Under the pieces are notes generated by a model. That model saw only the letters and a program-made list of their open reading frames with translations. It was not told the DNA's origin and did not search any database. The position numbers were made by a program, and so were the translations under genes. Of a DNA stretch of 64,000 nt, positions 39,156 through 50,170 are shown one piece after another (position 1 is the stretch's first letter; each line of letters opens with the position of its first letter). The stretch is from Sinotaia quadrata (taxonomy: Eukaryota > Mollusca > Gastropoda > Architaenioglossa > Viviparidae). The DNA is taken from the NCBI GenBank assembly GCA_028829895.1, contig CM054179.1, forward strand, positions 44,387,617 to 44,451,616. Reading direction: 5' to 3'.

Positions 39156-39308
39156 CTCATACTCGAGCGATATATTCGAAAAAAGCGAATTATCGTGACC
39201 AGGGATGTTAGAAAATTTAAGATCCTACCCATAGAATGTAAAAAAATAAAAAATGGAACTGGAAGAAAAAAGACAAGTGGCTGTAAACAATTCCTTGAAA
39301 ATTTTTAA
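39156..39308 (+). pseudogene. Truncated type A-like gene, unit 4
   Basis: Equivalent of 33111-33263. Confidence 0.65.
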
Positions 39309-39496
39309 AATTTTTTTATATAAAAATATATCTGGTATGTACATTTGTTAATCTTCTTCTTCTTTACGATTTCTTTTGTGACTAAGCAACATTCTATTTA
39401 CAAGATTTAGACCAATTATTGCGGTTGCTCCAAACAAAATGTAACAGATTTTAATTTTTAGATCATTGCCTGCTCTAGGAGACTAAAAGTAATCAA

Positions 39497-39829
39497 ATGG
39501 CTCATAGGAAGAAAATTACTTTTAGAGATCTAATTCTTACATATAATCAAATCAAAAAAAATAGATGGCGAGTTTCAATAAAAACTCTTACTAAAAAACT
39601 TAAGAAAAAATATAGAAATAAAATTGTATCTACTGAAGTAGTGAAAAATATTTTAGAAAGATATATCATGAAAAACCGGGTTCGTTCCACCAAAGACAAC
39701 TGCAAATTCTTGTTACTACCACCAATACAAACAAGAAATAACAGATATAGAACAAAGAACAAAGAACGAAGAACAAAAACCAGTGGCTTAAAAAAATACC
39801 TGGAAAATTTAAAATTTTTTTTTTTATAA
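39497..39829 (+). CDS. Type B linker-histone-like protein, unit 4
   Basis: 110 aa; identical to the unit 2 protein, including the Cys in TKDNCKF, and shares the unit 2 gtgactaagc upstream variant. Confidence 0.6.
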   Translation: MAHRKKITFRDLILTYNQIKKNRWRVSIKTLTKKLKKKYRNKIVSTEVVKNILERYIMKNRVRSTKDNCKFLLLPPIQTRNNRYRTKNKERRTKTSGLKKYLENLKFFFL

Positions 39830-42177
39830 AAATATATCTGGTTTGTATATTTGTTAACCTTCTCTTTCTTCTTTACGATTTCTTTTCCCGGAATTGCATG
39901 GAAACTTTTCAACTTCTTGATGTTCTCAGATTCTGTTGAGTTTATTCGTGTGTCAGTTATTGTATGCATTGTTTTTCCTAGGAATTGTGTTAATATATTT
40001 ATAGAAATTTTTTTTTAAATGTGAGGAAGCTATTTGTAACTTCCTTTAAGTTTGTGGTTTTCTTGTTAATCTGTTTTTAAACTAGACAATTATAGCTCTT
40101 TTTGTTTCTAATCTGTTTATAAACTAGATTAGTACCAGATAAGAATTTTTATTTTCTATTGTGTGTGGGTTTTTTTTATAATTAACAGCAGCTGGGTTAA
40201 ATATAAAGATGATATTTTCTTGTATGCATTGAGATGGCTTATTGGCATTAAACATTCTAAATTTGAAAATCTAAATGAATGAGACTAACAAAGTAACATA
40301 ATATCAACTTGAAACATGCTTAGTTTACATTTTGTTTAAATTAAACATTGTTTTGCTGATATCATGCTTTATTTTTTTAAGTAATAGATATATTCATATA
40401 TTTCAAGCACTGATATAATAATAATATAATTTAGCACATTTATTATGCTTTGTGTTTCAGCAATATGAAATCAAGAAAACACAGCACCAAGCACAGTAAG
40501 TTTTATATTTTAAGACAAACATATTTCACAGCTAATTAAGTTACTCAGAAGGATGAAAAACATCAAATCTGCTTCAGAAAGCCAAACACTTCATCAGACG
40601 AGTGGTACAGAATAGTTTACATGCTATAAGAGTTAAATTATTTATATCATATGAAAGAGCAAATATTTACAATGCATAAGATAAGCTCAACCAATAACGC
40701 TTTCCAACAAAACTAAGTAGGTAAGTATGGTCTGTTTCAAGACCGTACGCAAAGTACTTTTATATCTTGAATTGCATAGTTTAACAGGTGTAATATTGGA
40801 AAGATTTGGATAGAGTGCTATGTGTTGTAGATTTGGTCATCCCAATTTCTTTGCCAAGACTGATGACACAAAATCAGTAAAACAAAATTTAACATAAGAT
40901 ATATGGATATATCCCATTAACAATAACAGATCATTAATAGCAGAAAATTCTGAATTGTACATAAAGTTACTCAGAAGGATGAAAAACATCAAATCTGCTT
41001 CAGAAAGCCAAACACTTTATCAGATGAGTGGTACAGAATAGTTTACATGCTATAAGAGTTAAATTATAATTATTTATATCATATGAAAGAGCAAATGTTT
41101 ACAATGCATAAGATAAACTCAACTAATAATGCTTTCCAACAAAACTAAGTAGGTAAGTATCATCTGTTTCAAGACCGTAGAGCAAAGTACTTTTATATCT
41201 TGAATTGCTTATTTTGACAGGTATAATATTGTAAAAAAATTTTTCTTGGATATGAATTATAATTTATGCTTACCTACTAAGCTCAATCAAAAGTGAGAGC
41301 GTGCATGTCACGGGGAAGAAGCCTAGCACCAAAAATATTTTTTTATTATATACAAATCACCTGTATTTTATTAGCACAGACAGTTTTGCTGACATTAGGT
41401 TATATATTTTTATAAAGTGTTTTTGTGTAATTATAGATTTATGTGTGGTCTGCGATAGGTCGAAAGCATTGTGTGAGTGTGACCTATTCACTATTGTGTA
41501 TGAAAGATTTTGTTAATGAATAATTAATATATTTCGATGTTAAGAATTAGTTAAACAATATGCTATATAATTAGGGCATTTTGGTCTTGAATGATCAACA
41601 CGTGCAGGTCGCATGCTAAGTGATGGTCATGAACTTTCGTTGATACATGCCCCTCAAAGTGCTGACTACTACTGACTCAGCAGATTTAAAGGAAAAGTTG
41701 AAGAAAGGAATAAAATGGGAAAAATAGAATAACTGGCAGAGAGGTACCAGACTTTACAGCTAGAAGGGAGACGAAAAATTCCTCCTTTTTCACTCCTCAT
41801 TATCCAAATCAATTCACAAATGAAGAGAGAAAAATAATTTTCGAAATAAATATAAGAAAATGAAGGAATAAGAGCAACAAAAGACACGCAAAAAATTTAA
41901 ACTGCTCCAAAATTCCTCCTTTTTCTCTCCTCGTCGCATCCTGTGTACAGGATGTGAAGGCAAGCCATCTGTACATTTTTCCGATGACAAAAGAGAAAGT
42001 TCAATGACTTGGATTTCATTTCCGTTGTGCTTGGGAAGCGGAAGCCGAAAGCACCCCCTACATTAGCAAGCGACGAAGCGGTGTTCCTCACGCATCCCCG
42101 ACGGAGGGCGGTTGAGCGTGTGCGCCAAACTGGTGCTACCTGTTTCACCCCCTTCCCGCAGCCCTCCCACCCTCCAC

Positions 42178-42330
42178 CTCATACTCGAGCGATATATTCG
42201 AAAAAAGCGAATTATCGTGACCAGGGATGTTAGAAAATTTAAGATCCTACCCATAGAATGTAAAAAAATAAAAAATGGAACTGGAAGAAAAAAGACAAGT
42301 GGCTGTAAACAATTCCTTGAAAATTTTTAA
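42178..42330 (+). pseudogene. Truncated type A-like gene, unit 5
   Basis: Equivalent of 36133-36285. This is the last copy; the array ends before the matching position in the sixth, partial unit. Confidence 0.65.
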
Positions 42331-42518
42331 AATTTTTTTATATAAAAATATATCTGGTATGTACATTTGTTAATCTTCTTCTTCTTTACGATTTCTTTTG
42401 TAACTAAGCAACATTCTATTTACAAGATTTAGACCAATTATTGCGGTTGCTCCAAACAAAATGTAACAGATTTTAATTTTTAGATCATTGCCTGCTCTAG
42501 GAGACTAAAAGTAATCAA

Positions 42519-42851
42519 ATGGCTCATAGGAAGAAAATTACTTTTAGAGATCTAATTCTTACATATAATCAAATCAAAAAAAATAGATGGCGAGTTTCAA
42601 TAAAAACTCTTACTAAAAAACTTAAGAAAAAATATAGAAATAAAATTGTATCTACTGAAGTAGTGAAAAATATTTTAGAAAGATATATCATGAAAAACCG
42701 GGTTCGTTCCACCAAAGACAACCGCAAATTCTTGTTACTACCACCAATACAAACAAGAAATAACAGATATAGAACAAAGAACAAAGAACGAAGAACAAAA
42801 ACCAGTGGCTTAAAAAAATACCTGGAAAATTTAAAAATTTTTTTTTTATAA
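42519..42851 (+). CDS. Type B linker-histone-like protein, unit 5
   Basis: 110 aa; identical to the unit 3 protein (Arg variant, KIFFL end). The last type B ORF of the array. Confidence 0.6.
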   Translation: MAHRKKITFRDLILTYNQIKKNRWRVSIKTLTKKLKKKYRNKIVSTEVVKNILERYIMKNRVRSTKDNRKFLLLPPIQTRNNRYRTKNKERRTKTSGLKKYLENLKIFFL

Positions 42852-45204
42852 AAATATATCTGGTTTGTATATTTGTTAACCTTCTCTTTCTTCTTTACGA
42901 TTTCTTTTCCCGGAATTGCATGGAAACTTTTCAACTTCTTGATGTTCTCAGATTCTGTTGAGTTTATTCGTGTGTCAGTTATTGTATGCATTGTTTTTCC
43001 TAGGAATTGTGTTAATATATTTATAGAAATTTTTTTTTAAATGTGAGGAAGCTATTTGTAACTTCCTTTAAGTTTGTGGTTTTCTTGTTAATCTGTTTTT
43101 AAACTAGACAATTATAGCTCTTTCTAGTTTCTAATCTGTTTATAAACTAGATTAGTACCAGATAAGAATTTTTATTTTCTATTGTGTGTGGGTTTTTTTT
43201 ATAATTAACAGCAGCTGGGTTAAATATAAAGATGATATTTTCTTGTATGCATTGAGATGGCTTATTGGCATTAAACATTCTAAATTTGAAAATCTAAATG
43301 AATGAGACTAACAAAGTAACATAATATCAACTTGAAACATGCTTAGTTTACATTTTGTTTAAATTAAACATTGTTTTGCTGATATCATGCTTTATTTTTT
43401 TAAGTAATAGATATATTCATATATTTCAAGCACTGATATAATAATAATATAATTTAGCACATTTATTATGCTTTGTGTTTCAGCAATATGAAATCAAGAA
43501 AACACAGCACCAAGCACAGTAAGTTTTATATTTTAAGACAAACATATTTCACAGCTAATTAAGTTACTCAGAAGGATGAAAAACATCAAATCTGCTTCAG
43601 AAAGCCAAACACTTCATCAGACGAGTGGTACAGAATAGTTTACATGCTATAAGAGTTAAATTATTTATATCATATGAAAGAGCAAATATTTACAATGCAT
43701 AAGATAAGCTCAACCAATAACGCTTTCCAACAAAACTAAGTAGGTAAGTATGGTCTGTTTCAAGACCGTACGCAAAGTACTTTTATATCTTGAATTGCAT
43801 AGTTTAACAGGTGTAATATTGGAAAGATTTGGATAGAGTGCTATGTGTTGTAGATTTGGTCATCCCAATTTCTTTGCCAAGACTGATGACACAAAATCAG
43901 TAAAACAAAATTTAACATAAGATATATGGATATATCCCATTAACAATAACAGATCATTAATAGCAGAAAATTCTGAATTGTACATAAAGTTACTCAGAAG
44001 GATGAAAAACATCAAATCTGCTTCAGAAAGCCAAACACTTTATCAGATGAGTGGTACAGAATAGTTTACATGCTATAAGAGTTAAATTATAATTATTTAT
44101 ATCATATGAAAGAGCAAATGTTTACAATGCATAAGATAAACTCAACTAATAATGCTTTCCAACAAAACTAAGTAGGTAAGTATCATCTGTTTCAAGACCG
44201 TAGAGCAAAGTACTTTTATATCTTGAATTGCTTATTTTGACAGGTATAATATTGTAAAAAAATTTTTCTTGGATATGAATTATAATTTATGCTTACCTAC
44301 TAAGCTCAATCAAAAGTGAGAGCGTGCATGTCACGGGGAAGAAGCCTAGCACCAAAAATATTTTTTTATTATATACAAATCACCTGTATTTTATTAGCAC
44401 AGACAGTTTTGCTGACATTAGGTTATATATTTTTATAAAGTGTTTTTGTGTAATTATAGATTTATGTGTGGTCTGCGATAGGTCGAAAGCATTGTGTGAG
44501 TGTGACCTATTCACTATTGTGTATGAAAGATTTTGTTAATGAATAATTAATATATTTCGATGTTAAGAATTAGTTAAACAATATGCTATATAATTAGGGC
44601 ATTTTGGTCTTGAATGATCAACACGTGCAGGTCGCATGCTAAGTGATGGTCATGAACTTTCGTTGATACATGCCCCTCAAAGTGCTGACTACTACTGACT
44701 CAGCAGATTTAAAGGAAAAGTTGAAGAAAGGAATAAAATGGGAAAAATAGAATAACTGGCAGAGAGGTACCAGACTTTACAGCTAGAAGGGAGACGAAAA
44801 ATTCCTCCTTTTTCACTCCTCATTATCCAAATCAATTCACAAATGAAGAGAGAAAAATAATTTTCGAAATAAATATAAGAAAATGAAGGAATAAGAGCAA
44901 CAAAAGACACGCAAAAAATTTAAACTGCTCCAAAATTCCTCCTTTTTCTCTCCTCGTCGCATCCTGTGTACAGGATGTGAAGGCAAGCCATCTGTACATT
45001 TTTCCGATGACAAAAGAGAAAGTTCAATGACTTGGATTTCATTTCCGTTGTGCTTGGGAAGCGGAAGCCGAAAGCACCCCCTACATTAGCAAGCGACGAA
45101 GCGGTGTTCCTCACGCATCCCCGACGGAGGGCGGTTGAGCGTGTGCGCCAAACTGGTGCTACCTGTTTCACCCCCTTCCCGCAGCCCTCCCACCCTCCAC
45201 CTCA

Positions 45205-45266
45205 GACGCACCGCGAGGCTGTGGGGATTCCCCAGAAGCAGACCAACAACGGTGTTCCTCACGAAA
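45205..45266. other. Continuation of the GC-rich module beyond the array edge
   Basis: gacgcaccgcgaggctgtgg replaces the tactcgagcg seen inside the array and is shared with 52044 onward. This shows that the array version of the module is the truncated, chimeric one and the flanking version is the parent. Confidence 0.7.
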
Positions 45267-45672
45267 ATGGTTAAAATATCCCTGACTATTAAGGACATTT
45301 ATCGGGCTTATCTCAAGTGCCGAAGATGTCCAGAAGGGAAATACATTTTAATGTTCTAAAAAAAAAATTTAATGAGATTCATTATCCACAACAATATTTT
45401 AATCAGAAGTAAAACGAATTTTGGAAAAGGGTATGAGTACACCAATGAAATATACTACTAAAGACATCAGAAATATCCTAGAAAAGCAATTAAAAATTGG
45501 CAAGACCATTGCAACGAGAAAAACATTTTCCTGTGGAATCATCAATTATTTCAAAATGCTTTATAATTTTTTTCACTTAAAATCGCGTATGTACCACGCA
45601 AACAAAACGCGAAGGGAGGTAATTCGCGGTCAAGGACGCAATTTTTGTAATGCCTCACACCCTAATGCTTAG
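45267..45672 (+). pseudogene. Type D linker-histone-like gene, frameshifted
   Basis: ATG opens MVKISLTIKDIYRAYLKCRR and stops after 30 codons at a run of ten A. Beyond it, shifted frames give KKKFNEIHYPQQYFNQ, then KRILEKGMSTPMKYTTKDIR and NILEKQLKIGKTIATRKTF. The order (short helix, ILxF, K-rich helix, xIKxILEKG helix, KTIATRKTF strand) parallels types A-C at low identity. At least two indels are needed to join it, so this copy is probably dead unless the homopolymers are sequencing errors. A relative lies at 52107. Confidence 0.5.
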
Positions 45673-45912
45673 ATAACTTTTAATTTCTAAACACCAGTTC
45701 ATCCACCTGTATCATCTAGATAAGACAGACTGTGTGTAGACATAGTATGTGTATATTATTTCATGCAAATGTACACATGTTTGAGAAGGGTTTTTATATA
45801 TATGTTAAATGAATAAGTTATATTCAGATTCATAGATGCGTGTGTGTACATGCATACTTGTTTATGAGGGAGAAAGCTAATGCGCATTAAAGTGACCAGT
45901 CACGTTATTTAA

Positions 45913-46431
45913 GTGACCAAGGTCAATGTTGTTTACGACGAAGAAAGCCACTGCGTATTAGAAGTGACGGCCAAGAGAGCGTGCAGCAGGAATAAAAGTA
46001 AACTTTCAAGGACCAAACCCATCACATGACTGAAACTTCTAGAAGGTTCTACAGTTCTCAAAATTGTATAAACAATTGTATAATTGTAGGAAGACTGAAG
46101 GCTAAATCTGGAGCCTTTTTAGGACTTTTACCTCGACCGGGTCTGTCAGGTCACCTAACCAGCACGCACCTTCCCCTTCGAGTTCGTAGCCTGACTTTCG
46201 AGAACAACCTGAAAAGTACGCGTCTCCATCTTCAGCTTCAGTGCGAGAGCTCTGTGGACCGCACTCCTAAAACACAGAATTATCAAGACTTTTTCTTTCT
46301 TCCGTCATCACTGACTCTAGGGCAACAAAAGTTAACCTGATGCTGAATTTCCAAATACGTGATCATTCCCCTCAGAAGTTGTATATCTATAAAATGAATA
46401 CACCAATGAAATATACTACCAAGGATATTAA
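45913..46431 (+). repeat. 519-bp block, right flank of the array
   Basis: Second copy of 28069-28587. Its 104-aa ORF (46026-46340) is intact with a few substitutions, and the block again ends with MNTPMKYTTKDI at TTAA. Upstream, the gagggagaaagctaatgcg phrase also resembles 28861 near the left block. Confidence 0.85.
46032..46072 (+). promoter_or_regulatory. Heat-shock-element-like site plus TATA-like box, right copy
   Basis: Same four-box site as at 28188, with TATAAA at 46067-46072. Confidence 0.5.
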
Positions 46432-46446
46432 GGTGAAAGTGTTTAA

Positions 46447-46755
46447 TTAGTTTCCTGGTTTATTTAGTTCTTTTAGTAGTTGGCACAGGTGCTCTGTGAC
46501 TGGCATTAGGTCTTGAGGGGTTGTTTGTGATGTGAACAGGTGTAGGAGAAGAGCAAGGAGATCTTTTAGGAGAGGTATGATTAGTCCTGTTGTCTCTCAG
46601 TAGAGGCTAATGCTTGTTTGGTGTGTGTTTGCTTGTGTGAGTGCTTGAGCATATGTAGGCTTTGTAGGCTCTATTAAATCTTGTAATTCTTCTACAGTTT
46701 TGCCTTTATTATTTCTGAGGGCATCTGGGTAGGTGTGTTGGCCAGTTGCACCTAA
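46447..46755 (-). pseudogene. Probable non-LTR retrotransposon ORF1 C-terminal remnant
   Basis: On the minus strand it reads GKTVEELQDLIEPTKPTYAQ then ALTQANTH, a stop, and LLKDLLALLLHLF followed by LCQLLKELNKPGN and a stop. A TYAQAL-type motif followed by a leucine-rich tail is common in LINE/jockey-type ORF1 proteins. No reverse transcriptase is seen nearby. Confidence 0.35.
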
Positions 46756-46878
46756 TTAAAGAGGTAATAAGGTAAAATAAATAAAAAAGTTATTATGATT
46801 TCTCTCCCCTTTTTCCGTGAAAGGAACTTTATATCTTCTTTGACTATTATTTCAAGAGTTTTGAATAGACATTTGATT

Positions 46879-47401
46879 TGAATATTTATCACAAGTAACA
46901 GTGATATAATTCACAGCTCACTAAGGATTTTTCAGCAGAATTCAGTGCCATTCTCAATCAGCTGTTTTTTTCTCACTAACATGAGATATGGTCTCTATAA
47001 ATAACTTCTTACCAGGACTATGAATAAGTTTTCTACGTGCTTACATGTACTGTGATGTCATGCTAAATAGGTCAGATTTCGGACATCAGTAACACGTCAT
47101 TTATCTCCCAGAGCGCTGAGAAGAATGTGTCTGTTATGTTTCCTAGAAACGATACCTTAATTTTCATAAATAAAATTTCTTCTTTTTATATTGTGGACTG
47201 ATTACAAAATACTAGGTCATAAAAGAACAGCCTACACAGCAGCGCTTCGTATGCGTGGGAAAAAAAAGTACTTTCTTTTGTAACTAAGCAACATTCTATT
47301 TACAAGATTTAGACCAATTATTGCAGTTGCTCCAAACAAAATGTAACAGATTTTAATTTTTAGATCATTGCCGCTCTCAGGAGACCCAAAATTAAAACCT
47401 A
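46879..47401 (+). repeat. Upstream segment of the type A gene, three copies
   Basis: tgaatatttatcacaagtaa through the shared upstream element and ATG is repeated almost identically from about 48436 and 49327. It includes the conserved element from 47280. It probably contains the 5' flank of the functional type A gene. Confidence 0.8.
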
Positions 47402-47713
47402 ATGGCTCCAAAGAAAAGGATCACTTACCGAGAATTCATTATCACTTATAATGAAATGAAAAAGTCTAGATGGGGGGTTTCTTTGAAAGTATTAACCAAA
47501 AAATTAAAGAAAAACTATAGAAACAAAATTGTAAGTAGTCAAATAGTAAAAAATATTTTAGAGAGATATATTCGAAAAGAGCGCATTATTGTGACCAAAG
47601 ATAATCGAAAATTCAAGTTGTTACCCCCTGAATGTAGAAAAAAAAGAAATGCAAGAAAAAAGACAAGCAGCTTAAAACAATATTTTGAAAATTTTTTTAA
47701 TTTTTTTAAATAA
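47402..47713 (+). CDS. Type A linker-histone-like basic protein, 103 aa
   Basis: Best-preserved member of the family. It opens MAPKKRITYREFIITYNEMK, then KSRWGVSLKVLTKKLKK, then QIVKNILERYIRKERIIVTK and RKFKLLPPE, and ends with a short K/R tail (KKRNARKKTSSLKQY). KSRWGVSLKVLTKKL lines up with the H1/H5 core KxRxGVSLxALKKxL, and IIVTKDNRKFKLLP fits its terminal wing strands. The whole protein is one winged-helix domain with short basic ends, far smaller than a typical H1, which has a long lysine-rich tail. The frame is intact, with the shared upstream element and a conserved 3' segment (ataaaaatatatctggtatg). Alternative: another small winged-helix DNA-binding protein, cellular or viral in origin. 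Family assignment is by pattern only. Confidence 0.6.
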   Translation: MAPKKRITYREFIITYNEMKKSRWGVSLKVLTKKLKKNYRNKIVSSQIVKNILERYIRKERIIVTKDNRKFKLLPPECRKKRNARKKTSSLKQYFENFFNFFK

Positions 47714-47767
47714 AAATATATCTGGTATGTACATTTGTTAATCTTCTTCTTCTTTACGATTTCTTTT

Positions 47768-47886
47768 GTAACTAAGCAACATTCTATTTACAAGATTTAG
47801 ACCAATTATTGCGGTTGCTCCAAACAAAATGTAACAGATTTTAATTTTTAGATCATTGCCTGCTCTAGGAGACTAAAAGTAATCAA
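47768..47886 (+). promoter_or_regulatory. Conserved upstream element, copy ahead of the broken type B gene
   Basis: Identical in outline to 30311-30429, and directly downstream of the type A gene's 3' segment. This shows the original head-to-tail A then B gene order, which the array unit also keeps. Confidence 0.55.
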
Positions 47887-48041
47887 ATGGCTCATAGGAA
47901 GAAAATTACTTTTAGAGATCTAATTCTTACATATAATCAAATCAAAAAAAAATAGATGGGGAGTTTCAATAAAAACTCTTACTAAAAAACTTAAGAAAAA
48001 ATATAGAAATAAAATTGTATCTACTGAAGTAGTGAAAAATA
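47887..48041 (+). pseudogene. Type B gene, frameshifted and truncated
   Basis: Same start as the array genes (MAHRKKITFRDLILTYNQIK) but the A run before tagatgg has nine A instead of eight, shifting the frame. It has gggg where the array has ggcg, so it encodes the ancestral-looking RWGVS. It breaks off after gtgaaaaat, where a copy of 58467-58565 begins. Confidence 0.75.
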
Positions 48042-48140
48042 GTATGCGAAAAAATCTGCAATGCATTTAATACATCATAATTTTGGCAACCGAGTTGCTT
48101 TGAGAAACTCATGAGAAGCGAAAGTAGCAATAGTGTAGCT
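48042..48140 (+). repeat. ~98-bp direct copy of 58467-58565
   Basis: agtatgcgaaaaaatctgca through gcaatagtgtagct is shared with 58467-58565, after which the two sequences diverge. Inserted exactly at the break in the type B gene. Confidence 0.85.
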
Positions 48141-49912
48141 TAGGGGTGGGCAAACTACGTTGTGTATGTGCCCTTAAAATGTTTTTGTTGAAATGAGCAA
48201 ATATAATGGTCAGTTATATTTTGGAAATGAATTATACTTTGTTATAGTTTGCATGATTCATGTAATCACATTTGTACCATGTATTAAGGAAGACAAAGGG
48301 GTATTTATTATATGTATACAAATGTTCAAATGGTTTTATGTCTTAAAATAAACATATAAAACAACAAACATGATAGGTCAAAACAAAACTTGAAGTAGCT
48401 TGGTTCCATAATTTATTTTAACTTTTCCTTTTGTGAATATTTATCACAAGTAACAGTGATATAATTCACAGCTCACTAAGGATTTTTCAGCAGAATTCAG
48501 TGCCATTCTCAATCAGCTGTTTTTTTCTCACTAACATGAGATATGGTCTCTATAAATAACTTCTTACTAGGACTATGAATAAGTTTTCTACGTGCTTACA
48601 TGTACTGTGATGTCATGCTAAATAGGTCAGATTTCGGACATCAGTAACACGTCATTTATCTCCCAGAGCGCTGAGAAGAATGTGTCTGTTATGTTTCCTA
48701 GAAACGATACCTTAATTTTCATAAATAAAATTTCTTCTTTTTATATTGTGGACTGATTACAAAATACTAGGTCATAAAAGAACAGCCTACACAGCAGCGC
48801 TTCGTATGCGTGGGAAAAAAAAGTACTTTCTTTTGTAACTAAGCAACATTCTATTTACAAGATTTAGACCAATTATTGCAGTTGCTCCAAACAAAATGTA
48901 ACAGATTTTAATTTTTAGATCATTGCCGCTCTCAGGAGACCCAAAATTAAAACCTAATGGCTCCAAAGAAAAGGATCACTTACCGAGAATTCATTATCAC
49001 TTATAATGAAATGAAAAAGTCTAGTGTAGCTTAGGGGTGGGCAAACTACGTTGTGTATGTGCCCTTAAAATGTTTTTGTTGAAATGAGCAAATATAATGG
49101 TCAGTTATATTTTGGAAATGAATTATACTTTGTTATAGTTTGCATGATTCATGTAATCACATTTGTACCATGTATTAAGGAAGACAAAGGGGTATTTATT
49201 ATATGTATACAAATGTTCAAATGGTTTTATGTCTTAAAATAAACATATAAAACAACAAACATGATAGGTCAAAACAAAACTTGAAGTAGCTTGGTTCCAT
49301 AATTTATTTTAACTTTTCCTTTTGTGAATATTTATCACAAGTAACAGTGATATAATTCACAGCTCACTAAGGATTTTTCAGCAGAATTCAGTGCCATTCT
49401 CAATCAGCTGTTTTTTTCTCACTAACATGAGATATGGTCTCTATAAATAACTTCTTACCAGGACTATGAATAAGTTTTCTACGTGCTTACATGTACTGTG
49501 ATGTCATGCTAAATAGGTCAGATTTCGGACATCAGTAACACGTCATTTATCTCCCAGAGCGCTGAGAAGAATGTGTCTGTTATGTTTCCTAGAAACGATA
49601 CCTTAATTTTCATAAATAAAATTTCTTTTTTTTATATTGTGGACTGATTACAAAATACTAGGTCATAAAAGAACAGCCTACACAGCAGCGCTTCGTATGC
49701 GTGGGAAAAAAAAGTACTTTCTTTTGTAACTAAGCAACATTCTATTTACAAGATTTAGACCAATTATTGCAGTTGCTCCAAACAAAATGTAACAGATTTT
49801 AATTTTTAGATCATTGCCGCTCTCAGGAGACCCAAAATTAAAACCTAATGGCTCCAAAGAAAAGGATCACTTACCGAGAATTCATTATCACTTATAATGA
49901 AATGAAAAAATC
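48131..49912. repeat. Tandem duplication of an 891-bp composite block
   Basis: Copy 1 48131-49021, copy 2 49022-49912. Each contains taggggtgggcaaactac, the inverted copy of 20965-21245, the 5' flank of the type A gene and the start of its ORF. The junction occurs at tctag with a few bases of microhomology. The two copies are nearly identical, so the event is recent. Confidence 0.9.
48957..49026 (+). pseudogene. Type A gene, 5' fragment (first duplicate)
   Basis: Opens MAPKKRITYREFIITYNEMK and is cut at KKSS by the duplication junction. Confidence 0.8.
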
Positions 49913-49969
49913 TAGATGGGGGGTTTCTTTGAAAGTATTAACCAAAAAATTAAAGAAAAACTATAGAAA
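49848..49969 (+). pseudogene. Type A gene, 5' fragment (second duplicate)
   Basis: Continues further than the first duplicate, through SRWGVSLKVLTKKLKKNYR, then breaks into unrelated sequence at 49970. Confidence 0.8.
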
Positions 49970-50170
49970 TGTTCTGTTCAACAAAGCCAACATCTCTCAA
50001 AAACAGATGTCAACTGCTCAGGTATAATCAAATACAGCTCTCAGCACAAAGTAGCAAAGAGCAGCAAAAGGAAATGAAAGAAAATGTGGAGTCCTCTTTA
50101 TTCAAAGATTATTACTTTTTTTTTTAATTTCCAGATTTGACAATTTGTAGTTCATGTTAATCTGCCTCTA

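Larger units (their letters stand above)
28981..45204. repeat. Tandem array of a 3022-bp unit, about 5.4 copies
   Basis: Equivalent landmarks recur every 3022-3023 bp: type B ORF starts at 30430, 33452, 36474, 39497 and 42519, and the gtgcatgtcacggggaag core at about 29212, 32234, 35256, 38279, 41301 and 44324. The left edge is 28981 (match to 32003) and the right edge 45204 (where ccacctca is followed by a different sequence). Units differ by only a few substitutions. Variants alternate, so units 2+3 match units 4+5 and form a 6045-bp higher-order repeat. Unit 1 is the most diverged at its 5' side. Each unit holds a GC-rich module, a truncated type A-like gene, an upstream element, an intact type B ORF, a putative mini-exon and an internal duplication. 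Confidence 0.97.

Noticed and set aside
28981..45204. Integrated virus as the source of the array
   Set aside because: No capsid, polymerase, packaging or integrase gene accompanies the linker-histone-like ORFs; origin left open.
48138..48160. taggggtgggcaaactac as a hAT terminus
   Set aside because: Resembles caggggtggg termini, but no partner end, target duplication or transposase fits; it is part of the duplicated composite.
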